Shown here piece by piece: positions 33,427 to 45,474 of a DNA stretch of 64,000 nucleotides; the stretch's first letter is position 1, and the number at the start of each line of letters is the position of its first letter. The position numbers were made by a program, and so were the translations under genes. Source of the DNA: Hsuehochloa calcarea (Eukaryota; Streptophyta; Magnoliopsida; Poales; Poaceae); assembly GCA_036346395.1 (NCBI GenBank), contig CM070594.1, positions 28,119,385 to 28,183,384 of the forward strand. Direction: 5' to 3'. The notes under the pieces are model-generated. The model ran no database searches, was not told the origin of the DNA, and worked only from the letters and a program-made list of their open reading frames with translations.

Positions 33427-36039
33427 TCATCTTCACCAAGTGCTCGTTCATCGCCTCTTTGGGATCGTCAAGCGTAACAATCGCCGTTCTTGGTCATTGG
33501 TCAATTTGGTAGATGCGAATTTGATTGAATTTGTTTGAATAGAAATCTGTCAGTAATAGATCTATTCTGTCCAGTATATTGCACACCCAGTTTCGGCATC
33601 TTAGAGGCCGATATGGAGGTTCATCCCTCTTAGAGTCTCGTAGCCCTGGTTGTTATCTTTCCATGGGCACCGAGATCAGGAGATTCCGCCCGACGGTTTA
33701 GGAGATACGAATTTTTAATCGCGCGCTGTCCTGTCTGCCTAAGATTTGAGAACTGTCGGTTTGCCCCTCGGTTTTGATCTAGTTAGAGTCAGATTCAGAA
33801 CTTCCACCCAAATAGATTATTGTATCCCTTTTAATAAGCTTTCCAAGTTGATAAAGATCACCTCAATTGGATCAGTATAATAAAAGCTACGTCATTTTCT
33901 TTACCACTGTTCTGAATTCTGGGCAGATATCTGTTAGTGTTTTCAACGATTATTTAGACCACTGGTTTGGCCGAATCAAAGAACCCCACCAACTAGAGTT
34001 TCGTAGCCTGTTACGTTAAGAGTATTTGAGCACTGGTTTCAAGTCATTCGGAGTTACAGATATTTAATTATAATTTTTCTCGTACTGCTGATCAGAAGGG
34101 CCGATATTGGCTGATTAGTTAATTCATCATTTTGAGTTTTTGGTTATATTGATTAGATAGAGGGTTATGGTAAAACGCTTGTAGCCACGTCATGTCTTGT
34201 TATTCTTATTTTGAATAAATATTTGTGTAGGCGGTGGGGCAGGGAGTGGAGAAATTCCGTCGTTGCCTCCTAACTCGTCACAGCGCGGAAGGCAAGTACA
34301 TGGTAGAGTGGTGAACAATGGGTTGTTCACCATGATCATTGTTATTACTTATCATGCTATTTATTATGCTTTCGTTCAGGTTATTCTTATACATGATATT
34401 GATGACCTTGAGTGAATGAGATTATGATATTGAGATTATGATATTGAGATAATGAGGAGGAGATATTGAGTTAATGAGATGGACTATGTTGATGAATAAA
34501 TAAAGATATCACATCATTTACATTCATCATGACAGGGGTTGCATGAGCCAGGTCGGTGAGAAAGTCATGTAACTATTCCGGTGAGGTCGGTGAGAAAGAT
34601 ACATGACTAGTCCGGAGAGCTCTAGATAAAATCCTACTTTGGTGGGGACTTCACGGGAGTGAAGGATAGAGTGTGTCATCGACGGGTGAACGAGATGCAT
34701 ATGAGCATGAGCATGTTGGTGCATTCGCATATCTAAGTAAATTGTTAAATTGTGCAACTTTACCTATATGGAATATGACTTGTTTGTTTGAGAATGACAA
34801 TGGCATTAACTAAATGGATGATGATAACTTTGATTTTGGTTAATAAACTATTGTTTTTGGCTTTATTATGTATTTGCTGAGTCTTGGACTCATTCTTGCT
34901 CTATTGTTGTTTTTAGGTGACCAGTGATGGCGTTTTACTCGGGAAGGGCTAGCGCACTTGGAATCATGCACTTCACCCAATTATTTGATTCATTGGACAT
35001 GAGAAACTTTTAGAATAACATGAATATTTATATTTAGGACATGATGGTATTGAATAACCATAGATGCTTGGTTTATGTTAATCTTGGTTTATTATTTTGC
35101 TATGCTCCTAGGTCTAATTTATCTATGATTGTCATAGTGTTATGCTTGTGTTAATCCGACCCGTGGATGGGTTTTAATGTTGTTATGCTTGCTGAAATTT
35201 TATAGTAAGTTGATGTAAATTAGATGGTTATAGTAGTTTAGTGGCATTCTAAGCTCAATGCTGGGCTGGGGTGTTACACATAAAGTACTCCACAAGTCTA
35301 GGAAAAAAAATATAATATGCAAGCTCAACAATCGAGCTTATATGGTTGTTTGGTACAAAGTAATATTTTAAATTTTAACAGTTTTCATAAAAAAACATTT
35401 GAAAAAGTAGTTTCAATAATTAAACTAATTATTTTACTTATGAAGGTTCTAGCTACCAACCACTAATATCAAGGCTCTATCCGCCAAGATTTAAAGGATA
35501 GGGCTCTATCCGCCCAACTGGCTCTAGCTTCCATAATATCTACCCGAGAGTCCCAACTGCTCTCAGATTCCCAAAGTTTATTTATGTGAAAGCAAAACCA
35601 AAATATACCATGTGAAAATGCACCTTGCCCGCCCTTGAACATGGGCACGGCTATTCGAATAGTTTTGCACTCTACAGAGGTTGTACAGCTTGATCCACAC
35701 GAGATAATCAACTTATAATATCGGCCATGACACACTTCCTGGGGCGTGCAACTAAACGATTATCACAAGGATTTACAATACATCATTCTTACATCAGCCC
35801 TCCCTATGAGCTGTACCCTCAAGATATGGATGTACATTTACCATTATCAATAGAAATCACAATTATGGGGGATAACATGCCCGAATGTGGACATTTATTT
35901 ACCCTCGTTTGGCGCTAGCCCTGACAAACATGAAAGTACATTTACCATAGTCTACAAAACCCAGGTAACACCTACCAACTACAACTAGAAGGCTTACTGA
36001 TTGGACTTGGTAAGCTATTCAGCTAGGTTCATCCCATTC

Positions 36040-39000
36040 TATAGAGACCCAAATATGCAAATCTGGACCCTCTATATATACTGCACTAGTTCAGGATCAC
36101 GCTAGTGCACACAGTGTGAATATAGATGAATATAAGAATAAATGACTAATTTGATTATAAATAGTAGTTGGACCTTATTATCGAGTTTACAATTATTAAG
36201 CCACGCAGAACTGATACTAAATAAAGAAACAGTAGTGGAACGAAAGCAACTCCAACGGAAACCCACCAACTTGCGACAGACAATCGATTGGGATCAAGAC
36301 CTAATGATCACTATCATCGTATAGCTCCTCGTCAAAAGCATGCGAAGACTCCTCCACTTTAGCTGAATGATTGCAGTAAGAATGAGTACTCCGAGTACTC
36401 AACAAGTTGTACCACAGAATGCGATTATAAATGATGGTTTATTCCAAAGAAAATGACTTCTATTGTTATTTTGCAATAAAGCATCATTTGCAATTGAATA
36501 CAAATAATAGATTAAAAGCATAACTTGAAACAAATAACAATAATAATTTTAATAAGTATTTTCACAAAGCTCTCGTATCCTAATCAATTTCTTTCACCCA
36601 GCTGCATAAGTTTCCCCACACAGTTGTCTATTCTCATTTGTTTTATGAAAATCTACCCCTCGTGTGAAATCCTCAAGCATGTCCATGACCACAGATGCGG
36701 CTATTCAAATAGATTTATTAACACTCAGCAGAGGTAGTACACTTTACCTACACGATATTACCAGTGTAACTAGCACTAATCATAACAAAACTTTTTGGAT
36801 GGTTTATCTCAACAATTGACTCTCCCGATGCGCATACTATTGACTCCAACCTCACTCGTTGGTTCGACACACACCGTTGGAACTGGAGACGACGAACCTC
36901 CCATATATGTGACTTTCAGAGTAGTCCACACATCCATACATCACTAAACCTACTACCTGAGTAGTCAATCTCAAAACTCCACAACTTACTAGGTTAGACC
37001 CGTCCCATCAGGCATGCGGTTGTACAATTGTGGCTTAGTTCAATAGTGCACAAAGTTAAGTCCTTGATTGACCAAGGTGAAACTGCCAAATTCTAACAAT
37101 TAACCACCATTCACACTTTCCAATCACAAGTTCATCATACCACCAATCCTTTCCACTCGCCTCAGTCTAAATCTTTTTCCCACCCTGTTAGTTAAGTGCA
37201 TCACATGTCATCAACGAGTAATAGCACACAACACACAGTCTTTTTATAAAATATTCCATAATCATTTAGTCAAGTTTATATCTTGCAACTCAAAATGATA
37301 TTAATAACCCGTTGCATGGCTAGGCAGACTATTCATGTCTAACTAACCCACATTGGTGCTATGGTAATAACAACTAATAATTAAGTAAGCTAAGGTGACA
37401 AAAGATTATGGTAATACAATAGGCAAAGTGGATATAATCAAATGGGTGAATAGCTAATCCCAAAATATTTTAATAAATACTTAAAGTAAAATGCAATAAT
37501 TTGAATCAAGGTAATTTCTGAATAATTGGGTTCAACATGATCAAAGCTACAACTTGCCTTTGAACAAGTTTTTGTACTGGTCTTGAGCTTGATAAACTCC
37601 TTCTCCCTCAAAAGCTCCTGAAGTATCAATGTCTACTTGCAAACAAAAGAGAAAAGTAAATAAATACAAAACATACCAATCAATAAACTCCAAAAATTAA
37701 ATAAAAATATCAGAAAGGTAGAGCTTGAATTTAGAAACTTGAATGAGTTCAATTGGAGTTCGTATGAGGAAGAATAGACTCTCGGAAGATTTAAATCTAA
37801 GAAAAAGAGAAAGAAATTACTATTTTGAATTTTATTTCTAAGGGAAATCCTGAAATATTGCATCAGCATGAAGTTAGCAATAATTTTAGAATTAAAAGAA
37901 AATCTAAAAAATAAAAAATAGAGGCTGACATGTGGGACCCTTGGTATATGGACCAAGTCCACAGTTATGGTCTATGGTCTATGGCTCACTAGTCTATGGC
38001 ATAGTAGATCTGATATGTGGGCTCCACATGTCAGCGGCTAGGTTCACCATGGACCAAGTTGACGCCGGATTGGAGCTGTGATTTTATGTGCAAGTCTACC
38101 ACATGGTGCTGACTGGCGACACACAAGCTAAAGGGTAACGTGTCTAGTGACATGGACGATGGTTGCAGCGGTGGTGCTCGGGTCCCGAAGCTTGTCGGTG
38201 ATTGCGGCCTCGGCGGATCAAGCGGAGGGGTGCGTTGGGTAGCTAAGGCAATGATGAACTCAATGAGGTACCTATGATGGCCGGAGGTGGACGGAAGTGA
38301 ACGACGGTGAGGTTCAAGTGAAGATTAGGGTTCGAGCTCAACGGCGAGCTACGGTGGCATTGAAGTGACGATAGTGTAGATCAGGATCTTTCGATGCCGG
38401 TGGTGGTGACGATGAGGCCCAAAGCTCACCAATGGTGGCGCAAGATGAAAATGAAAGGTTTAGTGGTGACTTTTTTCTTTGCGCGATTACATCGGCTAGG
38501 CAACGAGTGCCAGGTGACGACTAGTGTTTTCGAGGACAGCATGGCTCAGGGTGCAGAAAACGAGGGTTGGAGTGCTCTTAAATAGGCAGCGACGAGGTGT
38601 TTGAAGCGAACGCGGTGGCGGAGTTGTAACAAACTCGAAGAAGAGAGCTCGTGTCGGGGATGACAAGGATGCCTGACAAGTGGGTCCCACCTAGCAGTGA
38701 TAGCGAGGCAACGCGAGGATGGGTTGCGACACGTGTGCGGGTTGGGCTGTCGAACTGGGCTAGAGAGAGAAGAAATGGGCCAAATGAAGTGGGTTTCAGC
38801 CCAAAGGTAATTCTGAGATTTTAATTAGATTTTCTATTTTACAAATACCAGAAAATCTAAATAGCAAATGAACTCGAAAAAATTCCAAAAAAATCTAGAA
38901 AATATTTCTAGGTACAAAGAAGTCAAATAAAATAGTTTTGGAATTAATTGATGTTCAGATTAAATTGTTTTGATATTTGAAAGTCCCATTTAAGCTTTAT

Positions 39001-39082
39001 TAATTCAAATAAAATCTGGTGAATTTTTTAAGGAACTAAACTACTCAAAAGGTTTTGAAACTGAGAAAATTGGGATGTTACA
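36040..39082 (-). mobile_element. Solo LTR B, 3043 bp, perfect TSD
   Basis: The right end is GGGATGTTACA, the reverse complement of the TGTAACATCCC start. The left end reads TATAGAGACCC, with TG mutated to TA. A perfect CATTC duplication flanks it (36035-36039 and 39083-39087). It lies inside LTR D in the same orientation and belongs to the same or a sister family, sharing blocks such as 'ttgattgaccaaggtg'. No coding region is present. Confidence 0.85.
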
Positions 39083-40185
39083 CATTCCAAACATGTGGTT
39101 GTACGGTAGTGCTCGGTTTAGATAGGTATAAACGTCGGTCCTTAATCGACCAAGGTGGGACATGCAATAACTCAATCCACTCGCCCTAGTCTGAACAAGT
39201 TTTCCACCATTTTATTTTAATTTCCAAACTAATGGAAATACCTATTACCATACATTTCTCAAACTGTTTTGCATAAAAATGGTATTAATTCTACCTTGCC
39301 ATATCGATAATACATTTCTCCTAATTCCCTCTTGTAGGATAATCATGATCGATAAACCTTGTCTAAGCAATTCTACCGTATTATACTACTCCATTAATAA
39401 TATAATCATTACCGTGAATTTTCTATACTAGGGCGATAATGGATCATAAATAACAACATCAAATGAAGGTATATTCAAATTAGGATTAACTAACACCCTT
39501 AGAATTGAAATCATCATTTTATGTAAATAGCGATGCATAATCGATTTGAATAATATAAAATAGGATTTTGAAAGATATAGATACAACATGATCAAAGGAG
39601 ACTTGCCTTCGTTGAAAGTAGGAGTCACTCCATATTGGTCCAAGCTTACTTCAGCAACGTCAGACTCTACACGCGCGAATGAGACAAATAAGCATAATAA
39701 ATATAAATAAAATCCAAAAATATATATAATTAGTATTGATGGGTAGATAATTAATTTATATGAATTTAAAATTTTGAATCAACTAGATCGGAGTTCGAAT
39801 GAAGGAGAACAGACTCCTAGAAGTTAGTCGGAATGGAAAATGCTGAAAATGAGAGAAAGGAATATTCCCAATAGAGAGAGAATGACATATGGAGTCCACT
39901 TGTTAGTGAAAGAAAGAGAGAAAGAGACAGAGTTTGACAAGTGGGGCCGTTGTCACCGAGATAGAAAGAGAAAGAGAGGGGAACAAAGGGGAAAATACAA
40001 CACCAGGGCCCGTGGGGAGATGGGAATAATGGAACCATTGGAACCTGGGGAGGCGATGGGAGGCGGTGGTGCGGCCGTAGGTGCACGGTGGTGGCGGCTC
40101 GAGAGAACGAGGCGAACAGTGACGATGGTGCTCCGGTAACGTTCTCCGGGAGATGGCGTGAGCATGGGCACGACGTCGGCACAAG

Positions 40186-41671
40186 TGTATTATCAAGGAT
40201 AACAGACTAGAGGGGGGTGAATAGGAGATCCTAAAAATTCTTGCTTTCTAAAACTAATTTCTACAATTTTAGAGCTAAGCAAGATTTATATTGCAATTCA
40301 AGACCTACTCAATTCTAGTAAAGCTAAGGCACCACAAGATAAGACTGTACAAATATATCTCTAGTACAACTAAATATGACAATCTCAGTAATCTCAATTT
40401 TCTAGAAATATAAATGCAAAAAGTAGAGGCAAAGAAATAACCAAATAACTCGCTATGTTTTGTCGTGGTATCGAAGACTTGCTAGTCTCCACTAGTCCAC
40501 GTTGACGAAAGCTCAAGTTACTTGGATTGGATCCATGAATTAAGCCTTACTCCTCGATTCCTCTAGTGGTTGTTCTTTCTCCGCTCCAGAGATGGCAAAC
40601 ACCGAGCCACTCACAATTTGGCGCCGGGCCTCTTCACAATCTCCTTGAAGAGATCACCGCGTGAACTCCCGCCAAGCCGTCTAGGTGCCAGCAAACACCA
40701 AGAGTAATGAACTACAATATTTGCTTGATGGCAATCAAGTGCCAAGTATCAATCTAGAAATGAATGCACTTGAATTTTACTCAACAACCTCACAATGAAT
40801 GCAACAAGTGTATATGAGGTGTGGAGAGTATGCTTTTAGCTCAAGGATGTTAAATGGGGTCTCTTATTCTTGTTCTTGAACTGGTGGAGGGGTATTTATA
40901 ACCCCCACCAAAATATTCGACCGTTAGGGGCAAGATCCTAAATTTTTTAGCATGAGCGGTACTACCACTGTTCATCGGCCAGTACTACTGCACTTTCACT
41001 GACTGCACAGTAACGACTATAGTAGACGAAATTAATGCCTCTAAACTAGTCGTTGAATTTGTGGCACTGTACTACCGTTGTTGTATATATGGTAGTTCCG
41101 CTCCCCGGTAGTCCCGTTCACATAGGGCGGTACTACCGCTTCCCTTAGAAATCCAAAACTAGCCCTCTCTGGAAATAACATACCGCCAACTAAGTTTTGG
41201 TACTTCCGCGCTTCCCTTAGAAATCCAAAAATGAACTAGGGAGCGAACATGCTCTTAAAGGTTTCTCTCTGGAAAATAACATACCGCCAACTAATCATCA
41301 TTGTTTTGGTATCCAAAAAACATAGTTGGCTTTCAAAATAAATTCTAAGTGCATGCATGATCCTAGATTGATCCAAATGACACAAGAACATACTATCAAG
41401 CTAATAGTCATGACCCCTCTTAATAGTACGTCATCTAACCTAAAACTTCCATCCTTTTCTCCTAAGACCGGTAAAATCAAAAGGGGTCCTAGACTACTTA
41501 TACCTTGTCTTGAACTATATTGATCTTCATGTTGACCTTTAGTATGCATCTCCAGGTTGTTATATTCGTCACTGGGACTAAATCTTTTAAACACTCAATA
41601 AACATGTTAGTCACATATTCACATATTGTCATTGATTACCAAAATAATTTTTAGAGGCCTAGATGCTTTCA
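40186..41671 (-). mobile_element. Solo-type 1.5-kb LTR, copy 2 (C2), full length
   Basis: On the minus strand it starts TGAAAGCATCTAGGCC at 41671 and ends ...TACA at 40186, 1486 bases. It is the reverse-oriented homologue of 1460-2978, with the same TATA region (40891-40900), the same 'gcattcattctagattgat'-type leader and the same CACCCCCCTCTAG end. Flanks are ACAAG and ACGGG, sharing three of five bases, so a target duplication is possible but not convincing. It interrupts LTR D. Confidence 0.8.
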
Positions 41672-42554
41672 ACGGGGAGCTCACCGGGTTATATGGGGTA
41701 GACGGAGGGGATCTTAGGCGACAAAGCAATGACGACCATCGATGGGGAAGACGGGGGTGGTCGTGGAACTCCATAGTGGTTCCTCGACCGAATGGGTATG
41801 GAGAAATGGTGGAGGAAGCTCGGGAACATGATGTGACATGAACAATTAGGCACGGGGCTCACCAGAGAGGGAGATTAGACGAGGCGGTGCGGTGCGGTAG
41901 CCGGCAGCAGGGAAGAAGGCTCGTACGACGGTGGTGCAACTCCAGAGATGGTGAGAATTGGAGGGGTTGGTGGGGTGGAAGAGGGTCGCGGTGCTCCCTT
42001 TTAGAGGCGACGGTAACAATCGAGTGGGTGTGGCACAATGAGGGTCTCGACATCGGTTTTGGCTGGCATTGATGGTGACGCTCTGGCGACGGGAAACGAC
42101 TAGGAGTGATTGGTCGCGATTAGGGGGGCATTGATGGCGCGTAATAAAGGCTACGGTATGATGTGGGCGGCGTGGCGCAGACGAATGGGGCACACAACGC
42201 GGGCGGCATGACACTCGGCTAAAGTAGAGAAAGAAAGAAAGAAGGAAGAAAGGAAGAAAGAAGAAAGACAAAAGAAGAAGATCGGCCGGGTGAGCTGGAT
42301 GGGCTAGGGAGAAGGGAAAACAAAGATGGGCTGAGGAGAAATAAGGTGGGTTTCGGCCCAATAGAAAAAGATGAATTCAAATTGGACATTTGAATTTTGA
42401 TTTGAATCAAGATTTGAAATTCGAAATTGGTTTGAATTTGAGTTTTTTATATACTTTCATTTTTCAACGAAGAAAAATTCCAACTAAAAGCCAACAAATT
42501 AAATTAATTAATTTAAAATAAATTTTTACAAAAGGCAAAACTTGGGATGTTATA

Positions 42555-43250
42555 GTCGTTGCCGCCCGAAGCCCCCAATTTGCGCCACCCCCATCCGCGT
42601 GCCTCCTCCTCCTGTGCCCCACTCCTCCTCCCTCGCCTCCCCCACCTATGCGCTGTCGTCGCCTCCACTCCCCGTGCATCCCTCCCCCACCATCTCTGGT
42701 CCCAATTTCTTCCTGCTCCAACCCTAAGGTAACTTCTTCTTCTGAGATCGGTAGTTTGATGCTTGTTTGCTAGTACCGCAGATAGAATTGTTTTTTTATG
42801 AATGTGGATAGAATTGAAGATCTAGCATGCCTACGATGATTTTTGTGGATTGTTCTGCATAGATCATGCCATGTTATTTTCAGTAGTACTTGTGTGCAAT
42901 GTGTATGTTGAACTACAATTTTACCTAACTAGTGAATAATCTTGATTTTGGTTGCACATGTGTACTAATTTTGCTTGCTACAATTGAAGATTTTTTTGCT
43001 AACCAACAAACAAGTATGAATTGATATGAACATTAGCGGGTAGTAGAATCTTTTGCTAACCAACGAACAAGTATGAATTGATATGAACATTAACAGGTGG
43101 AAGTCATCGCGGAGGTGCCCGATCTGATAATTTCAATTTTGGTTTTGTTGTTGGAGATATAACATGAATAGCCGTGGTTGCAAATCAGACAACTAGTTGC
43201 AGTTAGAGTGCAATATGTCGGAAGTGGTAAGAAGAATGCATGTTGATGTG
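42555..43250 (+). other. C-rich, exon-like sequence and following DNA, unidentified
   Basis: The first 170 bases are C-rich, end 'ctccaaccctaag', and are followed by gtaact, which looks like an exon end with a 5' splice site. Further on, 'cattaacag' before gtggaag resembles a 3' splice site near 43097. No protein could be recognised, so this may be a truncated gene's first exon or untranslated leader, or chance. Confidence 0.25.
42994..43097. repeat. Two direct copies of a 46-base unit, period 57
   Basis: Units at 42994-43039 and 43051-43097 share ttttgctaaccaac, then aacaagtatgaattg, then atatgaacatta, with only a few mismatches. This looks like a local duplication in intergenic DNA. Confidence 0.85.
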
Positions 43251-44311
43251 CTAGTAGAGATATGGAGTTATTTTAAACCTCAGATATTTGGTTTAATCAC
43301 ATACATTTTGGTACAAATATCTTCATGCATGTTTGTTTACATTATCATTTGATACTTTATCTAAAAAGGATGTTCTGGAAGGATACAATATACTAAAACT
43401 TCTCTATTTTGAGATCTTTTTTTCTTGTACTACTCGCATTGCTCAACTTCCAAACATATTAATTAGAGGTCTCAAAGTGTAACCAATGAAATTTCTCTGT
43501 TTGGGAAGCAATTTGTTGGCACTCTCATTGCCGTATTATCTTCTGTGACTATAGGTTGGAAGTATTAATGGACAATTTCTTCAAATGGAAGGAGATGTGT
43601 ACATTTCTATGAGCAAATGTAGTGGTTAAAATTTATCTCTTTTGATATTATAATTTATACTTTTTCCCTACTCCTGGTGTACTTTAATATTTTTATTGAC
43701 CTATGAATATTGTGAAGAAATAAAGTTATTTTCTTTGAAGCAAGAATTGCAATGTGGTGCACTTCGAGTTACATTCTCCAATGTTAATTATTTAATATTG
43801 TAATCGTTGCAAAAATACTGAGAAATTACATACGAAAGAAAGTAGGAATCAGTGATATTTTTGCCTTTTTAGCAAACAAACAAGTAGTAGCTTATGTAGA
43901 GGTATATTTTGTCAATATTTCCGCAAAAAAGAATACAAAATAATAATATTTATGCTAAATCAGCACACAAACATTCCTTTTGAGCCCTAAAGGGTATTTC
44001 AGATATTTCATCAGTCTTCCACAGCTAAAGCAGTAAGCCAACCCAACAAAAAGTTAGATTGCCAAATAGTCTATTAGCAAAAGCTACAATTGCTTTTTAG
44101 TCCAGAAAGTAAAAAATAAACTTTTTTAAAAAGCTACCGCTCCCCCAAACAGGACCTGAGCCTCATGTTGGGACGGTGCGTGGTGTGTCTCTAAGGAATC
44201 TGGTCCGTATATTTGAAAGCAATGTTCGAGATAGGGCTAAGAGAAAGAGGATACACATCCATGCATGCCCATTGTTGGCGGTGGGAATTGGCAATGACAA
44301 TGGTTGTGTTA
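43251..44311. other. AT-rich intergenic DNA with a possible MITE-like end
   Basis: Nothing coding was recognised. The stretch 44095-44160, ending in 'ctcccccaaacaggacctg', resembles the ends of grass hAT-type miniature elements read in reverse, but I could not find the partner end. Confidence 0.25.
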
Positions 44312-45060
44312 TTAGATTGCTTCTACTATAGTGGTACTTTATTTTTCGATCAGAAGGACACGCACACGCTTGGATTGATGGAGGCCGAAGATAAATTCAT
44401 GACCTCACAAAAGTTTCTACTGAAATACACTCGCATACACGTAAAGTTGGACACCATGATTTGAACCCTGGTAGATGGAGTTATCCACAACGAATAGTGG
44501 TGAAACCAATTCGAATATGCTCGGACCCGAATACGAATCAAATGTCATAATGAATATAAATGCAAATCAAATACCTACTCAATTCGATCCGAATCCGCAT
44601 ATCCTTATAGCTTATTTAATGCGAAGATATGAATGACAATTTACCCTCGGTCACAATGAATCATTCTAATTTATTTGTTTCGCCTAAAGGAACACAAATT
44701 CACATTAAATTAAGAAACTTGTCCAACTAAAATGCATATTGCAATATAATAGGTACATTACTTCATCGAATTTGAATACGAATAGCTCAGATAAAATAAC
44801 ATTTTGGATGAAAAAAGTTCTTATCATATTTGCATCCATATTTTTTTTACGCGAATACGAATACAAAAATTAAAGAATTTGCTAATCGGATAGGAAAATA
44901 TATACTGTATTCATATTCTATCCGATTAATACGGTACCTGGTTCCCCTAGTTAGATTGCTTCTACTGAATGCTATACGATCGACATGAATTCGCATGCGC
45001 AATAGTTTTTCCCGATCAAAAGGACCATTCGCATATATGAAAGAGTTGGTGGGATTACCC
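44312..45060. repeat. GAATACGA-rich repeat flanked by a direct duplication
   Basis: The core (about 44470-44940) is AT-rich with scattered CGAATA/GAATACGAA words and ends 'atccgattaatacgg'. It lies between two copies of ttagattgcttctact (44312-44327 and 44951-44966), each followed by a GATCA(G/A)AAGGAC motif. This could be a transposon fragment with a duplicated flank. The family was not identified. Confidence 0.35.
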
Positions 45061-45068
45061 CCCACACC

Positions 45069-45092
45069 CACACACACACACACACACACACA
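45069..45092 (+). repeat. (CA)12 microsatellite
   Basis: Twelve uninterrupted CA units about 380 bases upstream of the NPL4-like start codon. It is likely to vary in length between individuals. Confidence 0.95.
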
Positions 45093-45098
45093 TGAATT

Positions 45099-45104
45099 CA
45101 CGTG
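45099..45104 (+). promoter_or_regulatory. G-box (CACGTG) upstream of the NPL4-like gene
   Basis: CACGTG in the context aattcacgtggtg is a binding core for plant bZIP and bHLH factors. It is about 285 bases upstream of the TATA-like box. A role here is inferred only from position. Confidence 0.4.
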
Positions 45105-45385
45105 GTGCAAGGAGAATGCTGCCGCCAAATTTTAGCCTGTTCGGAGTGTCGATTTTTTAAACAAGAAACTGCATTGGCAAGCAATCTAAGAACGAAAAAC
45201 CCAATCGCGTCATCAAGAACAAGGAATCAGAGGCCAGGTGTACCAAGAGCCCAAGACGCAACCACCCGCCCAAGTCCAACCCCTTCCAGAATCCAGAGCG
45301 AGCCCCCTCCTCCCCCGCCCTCTCGCCTCCGTTTCCTCCTCCCACACGGATTCCGCCTCGCCGCACCCCCACCCAACTCGAGCTT

Positions 45386-45394
45386 CTATAAATC
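45386..45394 (+). promoter_or_regulatory. TATA-like box of the NPL4-like gene
   Basis: CTATAAATC stands out in otherwise GC-rich sequence 81 bases before the start codon. That leaves room for a leader of about 50 bases. Confidence 0.55.
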
Positions 45395-45474
45395 CCCGCA
45401 CCAATCTCCCGAGGAATTCCCCACAAAACCCACCGCCGAAGCCAAGGACCGAACCCGACCAAACGGCCGCTGCG

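Larger units (their letters stand above)
33111..35278 (+). mobile_element. Solo LTR A, 2168 bp, perfect TSD
   Basis: It runs from TGTAATACTC to GGGGTGTTACA and is flanked by a perfect CATAA duplication (33106-33110 and 35279-35283). A TATA box (tataaaag, 33247-33254) is followed by a 79-base all-purine tract. There is no primer site or coding region. Removing it restores a continuous 'gagtacataaagtactc' block that is present in related LTRs. Confidence 0.9.
32737..42554 (-). mobile_element. Gypsy LTR D, about 3.1 kb net, split by three insertions
   Basis: After removing the insertions at 33111-35278, 36040-39082 and 40186-41671, the remaining pieces join into an LTR of about 3.1 kb on the minus strand. 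Its start is the reverse complement of CTTGGGATGTTATA at 42554, where the final CA has become TA. The same TGTAACATCCCAA start is seen in the LTR ending at 39082. The left boundary is inferred by alignment to that LTR and is uncertain by some tens of bases. No target duplication was found. Confidence 0.6.

Noticed and set aside
30048..36039. The same CATTC duplication at two unrelated insertions (30048 and 36035) as evidence of site preference
   Set aside because: Two 5-base matches are easily chance, and the elements are different families.
43970..44160. A complete MITE
   Set aside because: One end looks MITE-like, but no inverted partner or target duplication could be found by eye.
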